From NCBI GenBank assembly GCA_964609385.1, contig CAZSSM010000006.1, forward strand, positions 62,001 through 126,000: a stretch of 64,000 bases of DNA, read 5' to 3'. A program made the translations under genes and the position numbers. This DNA comes from CAZSSM01 sp964609385 (lineage in GTDB: Bacteria > Planctomycetota > Planctomycetia > Isosphaerales > Isosphaeraceae). The notes under the pieces were generated by a model that had not been told where the DNA came from, searched no databases, and saw only the letters and a program-made list of their open reading frames with translations. Positions 1-9,324 of this stretch are shown piece by piece; the first letter of the stretch is position 1, and the number at the start of each line of letters is the position of its first letter.

Positions 1-704
1 AAGCCGAAGACCGAAGGGTTGGCCTAGACCGTTGTTTCAGACGTCCGTCCTGAGGGCGCGCATCTTCATCCGTCTGGGCGAGTTCTGAGTCGATCAGAAG
101 AAGGCATGCGAGCAACTTCCGACCCAATCCGGTCGGTTTGCTCTCGATATTGCGATCGCACGCCTGGTTGGCTCCTCATGCGCGAGCACGGCGGAAGCTC
201 GCGTCCTGACCGATCCCAATGGCAGTACGACGCAACGGATGGTCGCGCCATCGTCCGCCTGCGTAGGCGACGCCTACGATCAGCCGAATCGGCGTGGACT
301 CGTGTAACGCCGCGATCTGCCTACCGGTATTCAGTGGTGTCCGCCTCGTGGACCGCTGCCCTCATTTGCGGGCCGCTGCCTCCGAATCAGCACGACACCA
401 TAGAGGCAACACCCTATACTTTGTGATACACAAGCTTGTCTATCAAGAGGGTTGTCAACCAGCGAACCTCGTCGTACGTCTGACGCTTTCTTCTACGGAG
501 CGTTTGTTTCTCGTGCGAATGTAGCACGATGTCCCAACATGGAGTAAGCCGACGGCCAATCAACATCCGATTCAATAATAGACCCGAAGACCCTAAAATA
601 TGAATCGTATCGACGATCAACCAGTTTACTGAGGATAGTCGTCTGTAGGCGGAGGATTATCAATCTCAAAGACAGAAGACATCAAGTGATTTCTTTGCAG
701 ATCT
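1..704. other. No supported gene; AT-richer stretch with a palindrome
   Basis: I see no protein-coding frame with convincing composition here. The open frames present are short and rich in Arg/Ser in the manner of GC-rich noise. From about 400 to 700 the base composition is clearly more AT-rich than the neighbouring genes. The only distinct structure is a near-perfect palindrome at 424-445, listed separately. The left edge may hold the promoter of a gene outside the window. Confidence 0.5.
424..445. promoter_or_regulatory. 22-bp near-perfect palindrome, possible operator
   Basis: The left half TGATACACAAG and the right half CTTGTCTATCA are reverse complements except for one mismatched pair, a C facing a C at the sixth position from each end. 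There is no loop, which is more typical of a dimeric repressor operator than of a terminator. A TATACT hexamer lies immediately upstream at 415-420. No adjacent regulator gene is visible, so the function is inferred only. Confidence 0.3.
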
Positions 705-1556
705 TCAGTTCATCGACGAAGCATGATCGGCCAGGGCGTCGCGGAGCTTGGCGATGACTTGGGCCTTAACATTACTGACCGTCTTGGCCGAAACCCCATC
801 GTTTTCGGCGATCTCGGCGGGCGACCGACCGTCCAGGAAGGCGCGGAGCCAGTCCGATTCCCGAGGCGTGAGCAGTTTAGCGGCGATTTCGTCGACAGCC
901 TGGCGATCCTCGATCAGGCTCAACTGCGATCCGTCATTGGCGGGCAGCCGTTCGGCGTCCTCAAGCGGGGAGATTCGTCGCTCGCTGCGCTGGACTCGCT
1001 TCTTGGTGGCGTCGAGGGCGCGGAAGAAGTCGAGCCGGGTCTCGGTCCCTTCAGGCAGGGCTTGATGAATCCCGTCGGTCCCGATCTCCGAGACGACCTG
1101 AGCGAACTTGCTGGGCCCTTGGCGCTCCAAGAGATTCAGATAGACCGATTGGGTACAGTCCTCGAACTGCTGATCGCTGATACCGGCGCGTTTCCAGACG
1201 TGGTTCAAATAGCGATTGAGATGATCGAAGCCGGCCGAGAGGGACGGGTCTTGAGCTTCGCTGGTCGTGTGAAGGACGTTGCAATGGGCCTCGGTCGATC
1301 CGACGACGTCCTCGACGACGGTCTGATCGAGGGCCGCATCCCAGGTGGCTTCGGTCGAAATCGTGTCGGCGACCCCGGTCGCTTCCGCCTCGCCGACTAG
1401 ATCGGATTGCTCGGCGATCAGATCAAACGAACCGATCGCCGCGCTGAGTAGGCGCAGCGCCTCAAGCCCTTCGACGCTCGGGGCGTAGGAGCGGGTCGAC
1501 TTTTTTCGCTCCACCTCGGATCGCACGGCTCGTGACTCCTCGACTCCCAAAAGCAT
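705..1556 (-). CDS. Sigma-70-like (ECF-type) RNA polymerase sigma factor
   Basis: This 283-residue protein has the layout of a sigma factor. A helical region around residues 110-150 (HLNRYLNHVWKRAG followed by QQFEDCTQSVYLNLL) resembles sigma region 2. The last 70 residues (LTPRESDWLRAFLDGRSPAEIAE then GVSAKTVSNVK) form a clear region-4 helix-turn-helix. The first 105 or so residues are a poorly conserved extension with no motif that I recognise. It would direct RNA polymerase to a specific promoter set. No anti-sigma factor lies beside it. The ATG at 1556 begins the only good frame. It could also be a LuxR-type HTH protein, but the two-region layout favours a sigma factor. Confidence 0.65.
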   Translation of the reverse strand: MLLGVEESRAVRSEVERKKSTRSYAPSVEGLEALRLLSAAIGSFDLIAEQSDLVGEAEATGVADTISTEATWDAALDQTVVEDVVGSTEAHCNVLHTTSEAQDPSLSAGFDHLNRYLNHVWKRAGISDQQFEDCTQSVYLNLLERQGPSKFAQVVSEIGTDGIHQALPEGTETRLDFFRALDATKKRVQRSERRISPLEDAERLPANDGSQLSLIEDRQAVDEIAAKLLTPRESDWLRAFLDGRSPAEIAENDGVSAKTVSNVKAQVIAKLRDALADHASSMN

Positions 1557-1967
1557 CGTCGACGTTCAAGACGCCTGCGATGCGTCCCGGTCATGCTCTC
1601 GAACGCCTGGATGTCTCGGCTCGGGCGTCGAGAACGCGTAATGACGGCCCAATGGACCAACTGCTGACAGGCCTAGGGCAACTGATCGTGTTCCGAAAAG
1701 AAACACGGCCATGGTGAGAATGTGACATGACGGGCAATGGTTGGACCGTATCCTTAACCGGAGGGGCTCTAGATTAACAGTTTGAGCGGATTGGACAACC
1801 ACGCTTTTCACGACGGACCTTGGCTAACGTAACGCATCGAGGTCGCCAAGGTCGGCGCGTTCCACCCAACAAATCGACTCTGACGGTCCTGGGCCGACAT
1901 GTTGGAGGAGTTCTCCGGACCTTGGAGACCCGCCCGAGATCGTTCCTTAGGACCAATCTCGCGTCGT
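1557..1967. other. Intergenic region, no supported gene
   Basis: This gap of about 410 bp lies upstream of the sigma factor-like gene and downstream of the SDR gene, both on the minus strand. It should carry the promoter of the sigma factor-like gene. I see no clear hairpin, tRNA or coding frame. Confidence 0.5.
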
Positions 1968-2723
1968 TCAAGGTCCCAGGACGCGGCCCCCGTCGACGAC
2001 GAAACGGGCGCCGGTGACGAAGTCGGTCCCCTCCAATAAGTAGAGCACCAGGTTGGTGACATCGTCGGGGTCACCGGTTCGCTCTAGGGGCGTCTGGTCA
2101 TGGATCGCGGCCAGGCGATCAGGCTCGAGGTCCTCAGGAGGGAGGACCGTGCCGGGTTGGATGAGGTTGACCGGCACGCCGGGGGCCAATTCCTTGGCGA
2201 GGGCGAGGGTCATGGTCGCCAGCCCGCCTTTGGCCACGAGATAGGGCAGATAGTCGCGCTCGGGACGATCGGTGGCCCAGTCGCCTAGGGTCAGGATCTT
2301 GCCCCGAACTCGATGGGGGCCACGCGGGGGTTGCTGGAGCATGATCCGGCCGGCTTCGACCGAGCAGTGGTAGGGCGCGGCCAGGTTGGGCCCGATCATG
2401 GCGTCAAAGTCGTTCGGGGAGAGCTGATCGAACGGCGTTCGCTGATAGACGCTGGCCATATTGATCAGGATGTCGAGTCGTCCCAACGATTCGTGGGCTT
2501 CCTGAACGGTGCGGATCGCCTGATCGGCCTGGGAGAGATCGGCACTGATCGTGATCACGAAGACACCACGTGCCCGGAGACGCTCGGCGAGCGCTTCGAT
2601 CTGAGGTCCGCTCCGGTGCGAGGTCAGCGCGAGTCGGGCACCTCGGTCGGCAAGCCGCTCGGCCAAATGGGCTCCGAGACGTCTCGGACCGGTCAGCAGA
2701 ACCCCCGCACCTCGAAGATCCAT
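1968..2723 (-). CDS. SDR-family NAD(P)-dependent oxidoreductase
   Basis: This is a 251-residue short-chain dehydrogenase/reductase. It begins MDLRGAGVLLTG with the cofactor-binding pattern LTGPRRLGAHLAERLADRGA. It continues with the NMAS motif (here LINMASVYQRT), the catalytic Tyr-x-x-x-Lys in YLPYLVAKGGL, and the usual C-terminal GDPDDVTNLVLYLL segment. The glycine-rich loop and this layout resemble the pteridine reductase/FolM branch, but the substrate cannot be fixed from sequence. The ATG at 2723 is preferred because GGGAG lies about 9 nt upstream. A TTG at 2768 directly after the stop codon of the upstream adenosyltransferase gene would give 15 more residues. The tight spacing suggests one transcript with that gene. 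Confidence 0.88.
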   Translation of the reverse strand: MDLRGAGVLLTGPRRLGAHLAERLADRGARLALTSHRSGPQIEALAERLRARGVFVITISADLSQADQAIRTVQEAHESLGRLDILINMASVYQRTPFDQLSPNDFDAMIGPNLAAPYHCSVEAGRIMLQQPPRGPHRVRGKILTLGDWATDRPERDYLPYLVAKGGLATMTLALAKELAPGVPVNLIQPGTVLPPEDLEPDRLAAIHDQTPLERTGDPDDVTNLVLYLLEGTDFVTGARFVVDGGRVLGP

Positions 2724-2769
2724 CCGTTCGGCTCCCTCGCCCTCCGCTTCCGTTCGGGACCGCCCCAAC

Positions 2770-3330
2770 TCAACCAGGGTTGGTCAAGCCGCTCCAAGGG
2801 ATGTCGGTGACCCCGGCTCGTTGGTTGGCCAGCCGACCGGCGACGAACAAGAGGTCGCTGAGGCGGTTCAGGTAGGGCACGATCGAGTCGCCGACCTGCT
2901 CGCCCTCGGCATGGCACAGTTCGACGACGCTCCGCTCAGCCCGTCGACAGACGGTTCGCGCCAAGTGCAAGGAGGCCGCCGCGTTGGTCCCGCCAGGCAG
3001 GATGAACTTGTTGAGCGGCTGGAGTTCCGACTCGAGGGTATCGATGGTCAGTTCGAGCCGTTCCACGTGGGTCCGTTTGACCAGATGAAAGAAAGAGCCG
3101 TCCGGGTTGGGATCGGCCAAGGCCGACCCAACGATGAACAGTTCGTCCTGGACTTGGGCGAGGATCGAGTCGAGATCGATGTCGACCTTGTAAGAGCGAA
3201 CTAAGCCCAAGACAGCATTGAGTTCGTCGACAGTCCCGTAGGCCTGAATCCGCAGATGATGTTTGGGGATCCGCTGACTGCCCAGCAGACCGGTTTTGCC
3301 CTCGTCGCCGCTCCGGGTATAGATCTTCAT
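2770..3330 (-). CDS. Cob(I)alamin adenosyltransferase, PduO type
   Basis: This 186-residue protein transfers the adenosyl group of ATP to cob(I)alamin to make coenzyme B12. The family signature is at the N terminus (MKIYTRSGDEGKTGLL, then YGTVDELNAVLGL). The C-terminal helices carry RTVCRRAERSVVEL and YLNRLSDLLFVAGR, which line the ATP/cobalamin site in PduO/MMAB enzymes. Length matches the family. The ATG at 3330 is chosen because family members start at MKIYTR; a longer in-frame extension exists but adds unrelated residues. Its stop is followed almost at once by the SDR gene, so the two are probably co-transcribed. No cobalamin riboswitch was recognised upstream. Confidence 0.92.
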   Translation of the reverse strand: MKIYTRSGDEGKTGLLGSQRIPKHHLRIQAYGTVDELNAVLGLVRSYKVDIDLDSILAQVQDELFIVGSALADPNPDGSFFHLVKRTHVERLELTIDTLESELQPLNKFILPGGTNAAASLHLARTVCRRAERSVVELCHAEGEQVGDSIVPYLNRLSDLLFVAGRLANQRAGVTDIPWSGLTNPG

Positions 3331-3448
3331 CAGGCTCGCGTTCCGATGATCCGATAATCGTCCGATCCCCGACGGATCCAGGACCCTGGCCATTGTGTGC
3401 TGTCGACCCAAAGCGACCAGTGGGATCGGGCTGGCCCGCAGGGTTCGC

Positions 3449-6016
3449 TCAGGTCAGCGTCGAGACGCGCCGGGACTCCGTGGCCGATTCGTCCTCGACA
3501 GCCGAGGGGGTCGAGTCGATCGACGGCTCAGGTCCGGACCTCGGTCCGAAGAGCCGATGCAACAAGGCCAAGAACGCTGGAACTAACACCGGACGGACCA
3601 GAAACGTATCGACCAGCACACCCAAAGCCAACGCGAACCCCAGTTGCTTCAAGGCCGCCAGGCTGCCGGCGAGCATCGATCCGAAGGTGCCGGCCATGAT
3701 CAGGCCACACGAGCTAATGATTCCGCCGGTGGCGGCCACAGCGCGACGGGTCCCACCAATGACACCATGGATCCGCTGTTCCTCCACGACCCTCGACATC
3801 AGGAAGATGTTGTAGTCCTCCCCGACCGCCACCAAGATCACGAACAGGAAGAAGCCGACCTTCCAATCCAGACCGGCCCAGGACTCGTCCGGTTGGAGCG
3901 ATCGGAAGAGCAGGTCGGTCATCCCCAACGAAGCCAGGTAGCCCAGCACAACCGTGACGATCAGGTAGAGGCAGATCCCGGGCTTGCGGAGCAAAGCCAA
4001 GAGGACCAGATAGACCCCCAAAGTGACCAGGACATACATCTGGTTCTGGTCATGGCGAGTGACGGTGGCCAAGTCTTTGATCGAGGCCGAGGCGCCAGCT
4101 AAGCCGTAGACCTGGAAGGGGGCCTCGGGTTGGTCCAGAAGCTCGTCCAACCGGGCCTGGACCACGTCGAGGGTTTCTAAGGCCTGGACGGAGAAGGGAT
4201 CGACGTCGAGGACCAGGAACAACCGCGTGATCCGGCCTTCAGAGCCCATTCCGGTCTCTTCTTGGCTGGTGTAGTAGGCGTCGATCTGGGATTGAAGGAG
4301 CGGCCGGAACAGGCGTTGTCCGAACTCGCGGAGGTCGGCCGGGGCATCCCCGTCAGAGCCGCCGAAGAGTCGGCCGAGCCCGTTGAGCAGACCCCCGTTT
4401 GGAGGCATTGACTCGGATGACTCGCGATTCGATGGCGTGGGCGGTTCCTCAACCTCACCTAGTGGTCGCGACAGCGAGCGGACCTCAATGACGTTCGGGA
4501 CGCCGGCTAGGACCTCACTGATCCTCCGGATCTCGTCACGACCCCCAGCGCTCTGGTAGGACGTCTGGTCATGGCGGAGCAGGACGGTCGTCGCGCTTAG
4601 TTCGCCGACCGGGAAGTAGCGCCGAATCATTTGGGAGCCTTGGACGCTGCTCATCGACGGATCGATGTCGGCCAACTGACTGTAATTGGGCTTAGCCTGG
4701 AGCCCGAACCAAGATAGGCCCAACAACGGGGTCAGACTTAGGCTCAGGACGAGGACCGGTCGGGTCACGACCAGATCAGCCAACCACGACCAGAAACGGC
4801 TCGAATTCGTCGTGGCAGTCGAGGTCTGGGGGGGCTCGGACGGAGGTAAGCGGTCCGAGGACAGCGAACCGTTGGACGGGACCGACGTGCCTGACGAGGT
4901 CGGTGCCGTCCGGCTCGATCGGCTCCAGGGCAGCCGCGCCATCAAGGCCGAGACGCCGCGCATCAGGACCGGAGCGAGGGTCAAGGCAGCCAGTAAAGCA
5001 ACGGCCAAGCTCAATGCGATGGCCGGACCGGTGTACTGGATCTTGTCGAAGCGCGAGAAATAGAGCATGCCCAGGCCGATCATGACTGTGCATGCGCTGG
5101 CCAGCAGGGCCGGCCCGACCTGCTTCAGAGCGACTCGAAGCGCGGTGGCACGATCGCCTTGGCGAGCTTCTTCTTCGCGGTATCGCGCGATCAGGAACAG
5201 GCAATAATCGGTGCCCGCCCCAAAAAGGACGACGACCACAAAAACCTGGGTGATGTTGATGACCTGAAACTCAACGCCCGGCAAGCTCGTCATCATCGCG
5301 ATCCCGTCCAGTGCCACCAGGACCGAGAGCGAGATCGTGGCCAGCGGGATCAGGGCCAGTAGTGGCGAGCGATAGACGATCAGGAGGATCCCGATGACCA
5401 GGAGGATCGTCGCCCAGGTCGTCCGATCGATACTGGTAAGCACCGCCACGTTGGCGTCGTGTCCGACCACCGAGGAACCGGTCAGGCCCAGGACCAACCC
5501 CTCGGGTGCCTGTTCAGAGAGTTGATCGAGCTCGACCAACATCTCGTCGACCGTCTGTCGGGTCCGCTTGGCCAAGTAAGTCGTGCGGAGCCGGACGATC
5601 GTCAGAACCGCCTCACCCGAACCGTCGATCGCTGTGCCGAGCAATCGCGGGCCAATCAACGGGGTCTGGTAGGTCTCGACTTTTTTGACATCCCATTCGG
5701 GGTGCGCTTCCGAGAGATTTCGGAGCGCGGCACCAAATTGCTGGGCGAAGGCGAAGTCTTCAGGGTTCAGCGGTCCATCGGGCCGCTCGAGCACGATGAC
5801 CACCTCGGAGCTGGCCGCGTCGTCAGGGAAGCCGGCCTCGAGTAAGTCTTGGCCGATGACGGTCGGATAATCGGGAGGGAAAAACTTGACGTCATCATCG
5901 CGGCTGACCGTATCCCAGGGTGGGGAGATCTGTGCGAGGACGAGCGTCAACGCCAACCAACTCAGCAGGACCAGCCAGGCACGGCGGTTCACCAGGGTTG
6001 CGATCCAGCCAAACAT
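3449..6016 (-). CDS. MMPL-family RND transporter
   Basis: This is an 855-residue inner-membrane transporter of the MMPL branch of the RND superfamily. An N-terminal membrane segment (AWLVLLSWLALTLVLAQI) is followed by a large periplasmic loop (about residues 30-200). A block of five or so membrane segments carries the signature GTDYCLFLIARYREE. A second periplasmic loop (about residues 440-640) follows, then a second membrane block with the matching signature GEDYNIFLMSR. The paired signature aspartates are expected to carry protons. The loop between the halves is Ser/Thr/Pro-rich. Substrate is unknown; relatives export lipids, hopanoids or drugs. The ATG at 6016 is preferred to an upstream alternative that adds seven residues. 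No membrane-fusion partner is adjacent, as is usual for MMPL proteins. Confidence 0.9.
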   Translation of the reverse strand: MFGWIATLVNRRAWLVLLSWLALTLVLAQISPPWDTVSRDDDVKFFPPDYPTVIGQDLLEAGFPDDAASSEVVIVLERPDGPLNPEDFAFAQQFGAALRNLSEAHPEWDVKKVETYQTPLIGPRLLGTAIDGSGEAVLTIVRLRTTYLAKRTRQTVDEMLVELDQLSEQAPEGLVLGLTGSSVVGHDANVAVLTSIDRTTWATILLVIGILLIVYRSPLLALIPLATISLSVLVALDGIAMMTSLPGVEFQVINITQVFVVVVLFGAGTDYCLFLIARYREEEARQGDRATALRVALKQVGPALLASACTVMIGLGMLYFSRFDKIQYTGPAIALSLAVALLAALTLAPVLMRGVSALMARLPWSRSSRTAPTSSGTSVPSNGSLSSDRLPPSEPPQTSTATTNSSRFWSWLADLVVTRPVLVLSLSLTPLLGLSWFGLQAKPNYSQLADIDPSMSSVQGSQMIRRYFPVGELSATTVLLRHDQTSYQSAGGRDEIRRISEVLAGVPNVIEVRSLSRPLGEVEEPPTPSNRESSESMPPNGGLLNGLGRLFGGSDGDAPADLREFGQRLFRPLLQSQIDAYYTSQEETGMGSEGRITRLFLVLDVDPFSVQALETLDVVQARLDELLDQPEAPFQVYGLAGASASIKDLATVTRHDQNQMYVLVTLGVYLVLLALLRKPGICLYLIVTVVLGYLASLGMTDLLFRSLQPDESWAGLDWKVGFFLFVILVAVGEDYNIFLMSRVVEEQRIHGVIGGTRRAVAATGGIISSCGLIMAGTFGSMLAGSLAALKQLGFALALGVLVDTFLVRPVLVPAFLALLHRLFGPRSGPEPSIDSTPSAVEDESATESRRVSTLT

Positions 6017-6588
6017 TAAAGCCCGGCTCCTCGGCAAAGGGGTGGCGGTGTCGCGTCACAGCGTTCTGTTGCGATGGTATCCCCGGAGGCGAGCCGGAGG
6101 TCGTCAAGGCCGTCAGTCGATCGCGGTTAGACCGAGGACGTCAAGTCCGGTTGTCGCGTGCCGAGTAGTGCATCAAGGATCCTTCCGACTTCGAGTCCGG
6201 TCGCGATCCGTGCGTCTTGCAGGGGTGACGCACCCATTCTCATCGGTTCGGATCGAGGCAATCATGACGCGTTTCCTGTCCCGGCAAACACTGTCCACGA
6301 CGGCTTGGAGTGCTTTGGAAGGCCTCGCGGTAACTTTCAGCATCTGCGGACGACGTCAACGCATCAGCAACGCCGTCACCGACTTACGACTCCAAGGGCT
6401 AAACCGCATCAGAAGACGAGACGCTTGGTTGGTGTCGCCAAGCGATCCTAGGACTGACCTACCATACCTCGAACGGGCTGGCCTGGTTTTCGCAGTTGCC
6501 CCGATCGTCGAAAACCGCACGACCCGGCCGCCACTTGCCTGAAAACCTATACTATATTCCAAGACGTGCGTTCGAGATCTTTGCGGAC
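6017..6588. other. Intergenic region, no supported gene
   Basis: This gap of about 570 bp separates the divergently oriented MMPL transporter and small hypothetical genes. Promoters for both should lie here. I found no convincing coding frame, hairpin or RNA gene. Confidence 0.45.
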
Positions 6589-7020
6589 ATGTACCCGTTT
6601 TGTCCTTGTGTGCCAGGTTGCTTTCTCGTGAAGATCTTGGATCAGATCCGAGTCCGCTCCCGCCGCTGGGCCGGCCACTTGGCACCCTATGCGGCACACC
6701 GACATCTCGAACACTGGGAGGCGTTGGTCGCCGAGGTGGTTCGTTATGCGGGGCTCCGGCTGGAGAATTGGCTGGCCGATTCGCCGGAGTGGCGTGACAC
6801 TCCGCTCTGGCTGAGGACTTCGATCCTGCTTTACCTGATCGATCGGGGACTTGTTCAACGCCGACGTTGTCTGGATGGGCAATTAGTTCTCCACGTCGCT
6901 CCAGGAGCCGACCGCCGGATCGCAATCCAGCCGATTCCTGAGGTCTACGCTCGAGCCTTGCTGAGGCTGGTTGAAGCCGTCGAACAGGCCGCCAGGATCG
7001 AGCCAGTCGCCTTATCCTGA
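6589..7020 (+). CDS. Hypothetical protein
   Basis: This 143-residue protein is not recognised. Its core is a Trp/Leu/Arg-rich helical sequence (HWEALVAEVVRYAGLRLENW, then LWLRTSILLYLIDRGLVQRR). There is no signal peptide or clear membrane segment. Codon positions look coding (GC-rich third bases, normal amino-acid balance), and I prefer this strand over the overlapping antisense frames, which are Ser/Arg/Pro-rich. The start is uncertain: an ATG at 6589 is used, the frame is open further upstream, and a GTG nearer the LDQIRVRSRR segment is also possible. Confidence 0.45.
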   Translation: MYPFCPCVPGCFLVKILDQIRVRSRRWAGHLAPYAAHRHLEHWEALVAEVVRYAGLRLENWLADSPEWRDTPLWLRTSILLYLIDRGLVQRRRCLDGQLVLHVAPGADRRIAIQPIPEVYARALLRLVEAVEQAARIEPVALS

Positions 7021-7164
7021 ACTACGCACCCGTATGCGATTGACGCGCTTGCGTCCACGTCGTTGTTCTATGGCCCTTGCGAGGATACCGTGGGGTATGG
7101 GTTTTCCCCGTTTTTCCGGGGTCCGCCCATCACCCTCCCAACACCTCTCGCAAGGAGCATCGCG

Positions 7165-7857
7165 ATGCATACGCTGCTCTCCTGCCTCTTCTCGACGGCT
7201 TTGGTCGTCTGCCCCTTGATCGCGTCGGCCCAGAATACCGATGACCAGGATGTCATCCGCCTCTACAACGGTCAGAACCATGATGGCTGGTACCTGTTCG
7301 TCCCCCATGAGGATGGCGCTGATCCTTCGACCGACCCCCGCAAGATCTTCACCATCGATGACGGGATTCTACGGATCTCCGGAGAGGAATTTGGCTGTCT
7401 GACGACGACCGACGAGTACGAAAACTACCGACTCGTCTTCGAGTTCAAATGGGGCACGCAGAAGTGGCCGCCGCGCGAGAACGCTAAGCGTGACTCGGGG
7501 ATCTTGATGCACGTCGTGGGTCCCGATCGGGTTTGGCCCAAGTCGATCGAATGTCAGGTGCAGGAGGGCGACTGCGGCGACTTCTTCATGATCGGTGGGA
7601 CCTCGATCGTCGTCGATGGTGAGCGAACCAGCCGTCGCGTCGTCAAATCGCCCGATGCTGAGAAGCCAAATGGCGAGTGGAATGTCATCGAAGTGATCTG
7701 TGACGGTGCGACGATCATTAACAAGGTTAATGGCATTGAGGTAAACCGTGGAATTGATGCGAGCCAGAGCCGCGGGAAGATCGTGATTCAATCCGAAGGC
7801 GCCGAGCTGTTTGTGCGACGGATCGACCTGTATCCGCTAACTGATTCGCATGACTGA
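7165..7857 (+). CDS. Exported DUF1080 (3-keto-disaccharide hydrolase-like) protein
   Basis: This 230-residue secreted protein has a signal peptide (MHTLLSCLFSTALVVCPLIASA, cut after the second ASA). One DUF1080 domain starts at VIRLYNGQNHDGWYLF and includes the typical DYENYRLVFEFKWG-like strand, GILMHVVGPDRVWPKSIECQV and the closing IVIQSEGAELFVRRIDLYPL. The family is a concanavalin-like jelly roll, now called 3-keto-disaccharide hydrolase, and is greatly expanded in planctomycetes. The start is well supported by AAGGAG at 7152-7157. It stands alone here, but two further DUF1080 genes lie near 41-42.6 kb. Confidence 0.88.
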   Translation: MHTLLSCLFSTALVVCPLIASAQNTDDQDVIRLYNGQNHDGWYLFVPHEDGADPSTDPRKIFTIDDGILRISGEEFGCLTTTDEYENYRLVFEFKWGTQKWPPRENAKRDSGILMHVVGPDRVWPKSIECQVQEGDCGDFFMIGGTSIVVDGERTSRRVVKSPDAEKPNGEWNVIEVICDGATIINKVNGIEVNRGIDASQSRGKIVIQSEGAELFVRRIDLYPLTDSHD

Positions 7858-7899
7858 GCCGATAACTACCCTCAGTCGATCCAGTCCTCGAGACGGAAT

Positions 7900-8994
7900 T
7901 TACCGCACCAGGCCGCCGGCCAAGGTCCCGCAGGCGGCCTCGATATCGCGACCCCCCGAGTATCGTCGCACGATCGGTTGGCCGACGTGACGCGTCAACG
8001 CATCGCGAAAAGCTTGGCGCTCGTCGTCATTAGGCGGACGATAGCGTCCTTCGGGATCGGTCACGTCGATCAGGTCGAGGCGGACCGGTGTATCCCCAAT
8101 AAGGGTCCCTAGGGCTCGAGCATCGTCCTCACCCACGTTGACCCCGGCAATGCAGACGTAAGCCAGGTTGACTCGCGTCCGTCGATGGAGGGCGTACCGA
8201 CGCGCAGCGGCCATCACCTCGATGATCGGCGTCCGCGCCGCCAACGGTACCAACTCAGCTCGCTTCTCATCGTTGGCCGCGCCCAGGCTGATCGAAAGCC
8301 GCTGACGATGCCCTTCGCGGGTGAAGCGATCGATCTGTAGAACCAGGCCGACCGTACTGACCGTCACACTCCGCGAGGCCAAGGCACAGCCGAATGGACA
8401 GCTCAACTGGGCACAGGCCGCCATCACGTGCTCGTAGTTGAGGAATGGTTCACCCATCCCCATAAAAACGGTACTAGTCACGCGTCGTCCTTGGCGTTGG
8501 ACGCGCTGGCGAGTCTGAAGCCACTGATCGAGGATCTGCCAAGGTCGGAGGTTCTGACGGATCGGCATTCGCGCCGTGGCGCAGAATGTGCAGCCCATCA
8601 CGCAGCCGATCTGGCTCGAAAGGCATAAACTGACGGTTCCGGGCTTCTTCAAAGGGATCACCACGGTTTCTAGGGGTGCTCCATGCTCGGTCCGGAACAC
8701 AAGTTTTTCAAAGCCGTCGATTGGCGAACATGTCGCCTCTTCCATTGTGAGGCGCGGCAGGGGAGCGATCCGGTCGGCCAAGGCACGTGGAACTTGATAC
8801 TGCGCGCACCAAAGGTCCGGATCATAGATGCCCTTGCCGAGCACGGCATGGATCAACTTACGGGCACGAAATGGCTCGAATCCCAGTCGGGCGACGAGGC
8901 CTTCAAAAGCCTCTGGCGAAGAATCGCGCGGATCGATCCGTAAAACCTCGGTGGAATCAGCCATCTGGAGTGGTGGTGATTTGCGTAAGACCAT
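7900..8994 (-). CDS. rlmN: RlmN-family radical SAM RNA methyltransferase
   Basis: This protein of about 364 residues belongs to the RlmN/Cfr family, which methylates C2 of an adenosine in 23S rRNA (and in tRNA for RlmN). The radical-SAM cluster motif CxxxCxxC is C131, C135 and C138 (GCVMGCTFC). The glycine-rich SAM motif is MGMGEPFLNY. The methyl-carrying cysteine is C355 in the C-terminal EAACGTLAGG. An N-terminal RlmN domain contains FRARKLIHAVL and FEKLVF. The start is uncertain: ATG at 8994 has a weak purine-rich upstream region, while ATG at 8964 would remove 10 residues. RlmN and Cfr cannot be separated with certainty, but the housekeeping context favours RlmN. Confidence 0.88.
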   Translation of the reverse strand: MVLRKSPPLQMADSTEVLRIDPRDSSPEAFEGLVARLGFEPFRARKLIHAVLGKGIYDPDLWCAQYQVPRALADRIAPLPRLTMEEATCSPIDGFEKLVFRTEHGAPLETVVIPLKKPGTVSLCLSSQIGCVMGCTFCATARMPIRQNLRPWQILDQWLQTRQRVQRQGRRVTSTVFMGMGEPFLNYEHVMAACAQLSCPFGCALASRSVTVSTVGLVLQIDRFTREGHRQRLSISLGAANDEKRAELVPLAARTPIIEVMAAARRYALHRRTRVNLAYVCIAGVNVGEDDARALGTLIGDTPVRLDLIDVTDPEGRYRPPNDDERQAFRDALTRHVGQPIVRRYSGGRDIEAACGTLAGGLVR

Positions 8995-9324
8995 CGATCC
9001 GGTCCCAATCTGCGTTGGTCGCCGACGAAGATCTCCATAGGAGGCATCCCGTCGGTGTCGCACGGCCGCAACCGGATCGCCGGTTGGAACGAATTGGATG
9101 ATGCGTCGACAGCAGCCGGCCTGACAAGGCGAAACCCGTTCGCCTCGCCCGCCCGAGTCGACAGCATGCGTCGCGAAGCGTCTTGTCGGCGTGCCGATGA
9201 GCCCCAACAATCTTCCGAGTCGATCTTCGGTGACGCTAAATGGTCATGGATCCGAAGAATAAGTTTCACTTGGGTTCGGATCATTTCCGGCCCGCTTCGT
9301 TTTTTTCTCAGGAGTTTTGCAACG
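8995..9324. other. Divergent promoter region between rlmN and the HtrA gene
   Basis: This 330-bp gap lies between two divergent genes and must hold both promoters. The rlmN reading frame stays open into it, but that extension is Arg/Pro/Cys-rich and not family-like. A strong ribosome binding site (CAGGAG at about 9309-9314) sits before the HtrA ATG. Confidence 0.5.
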
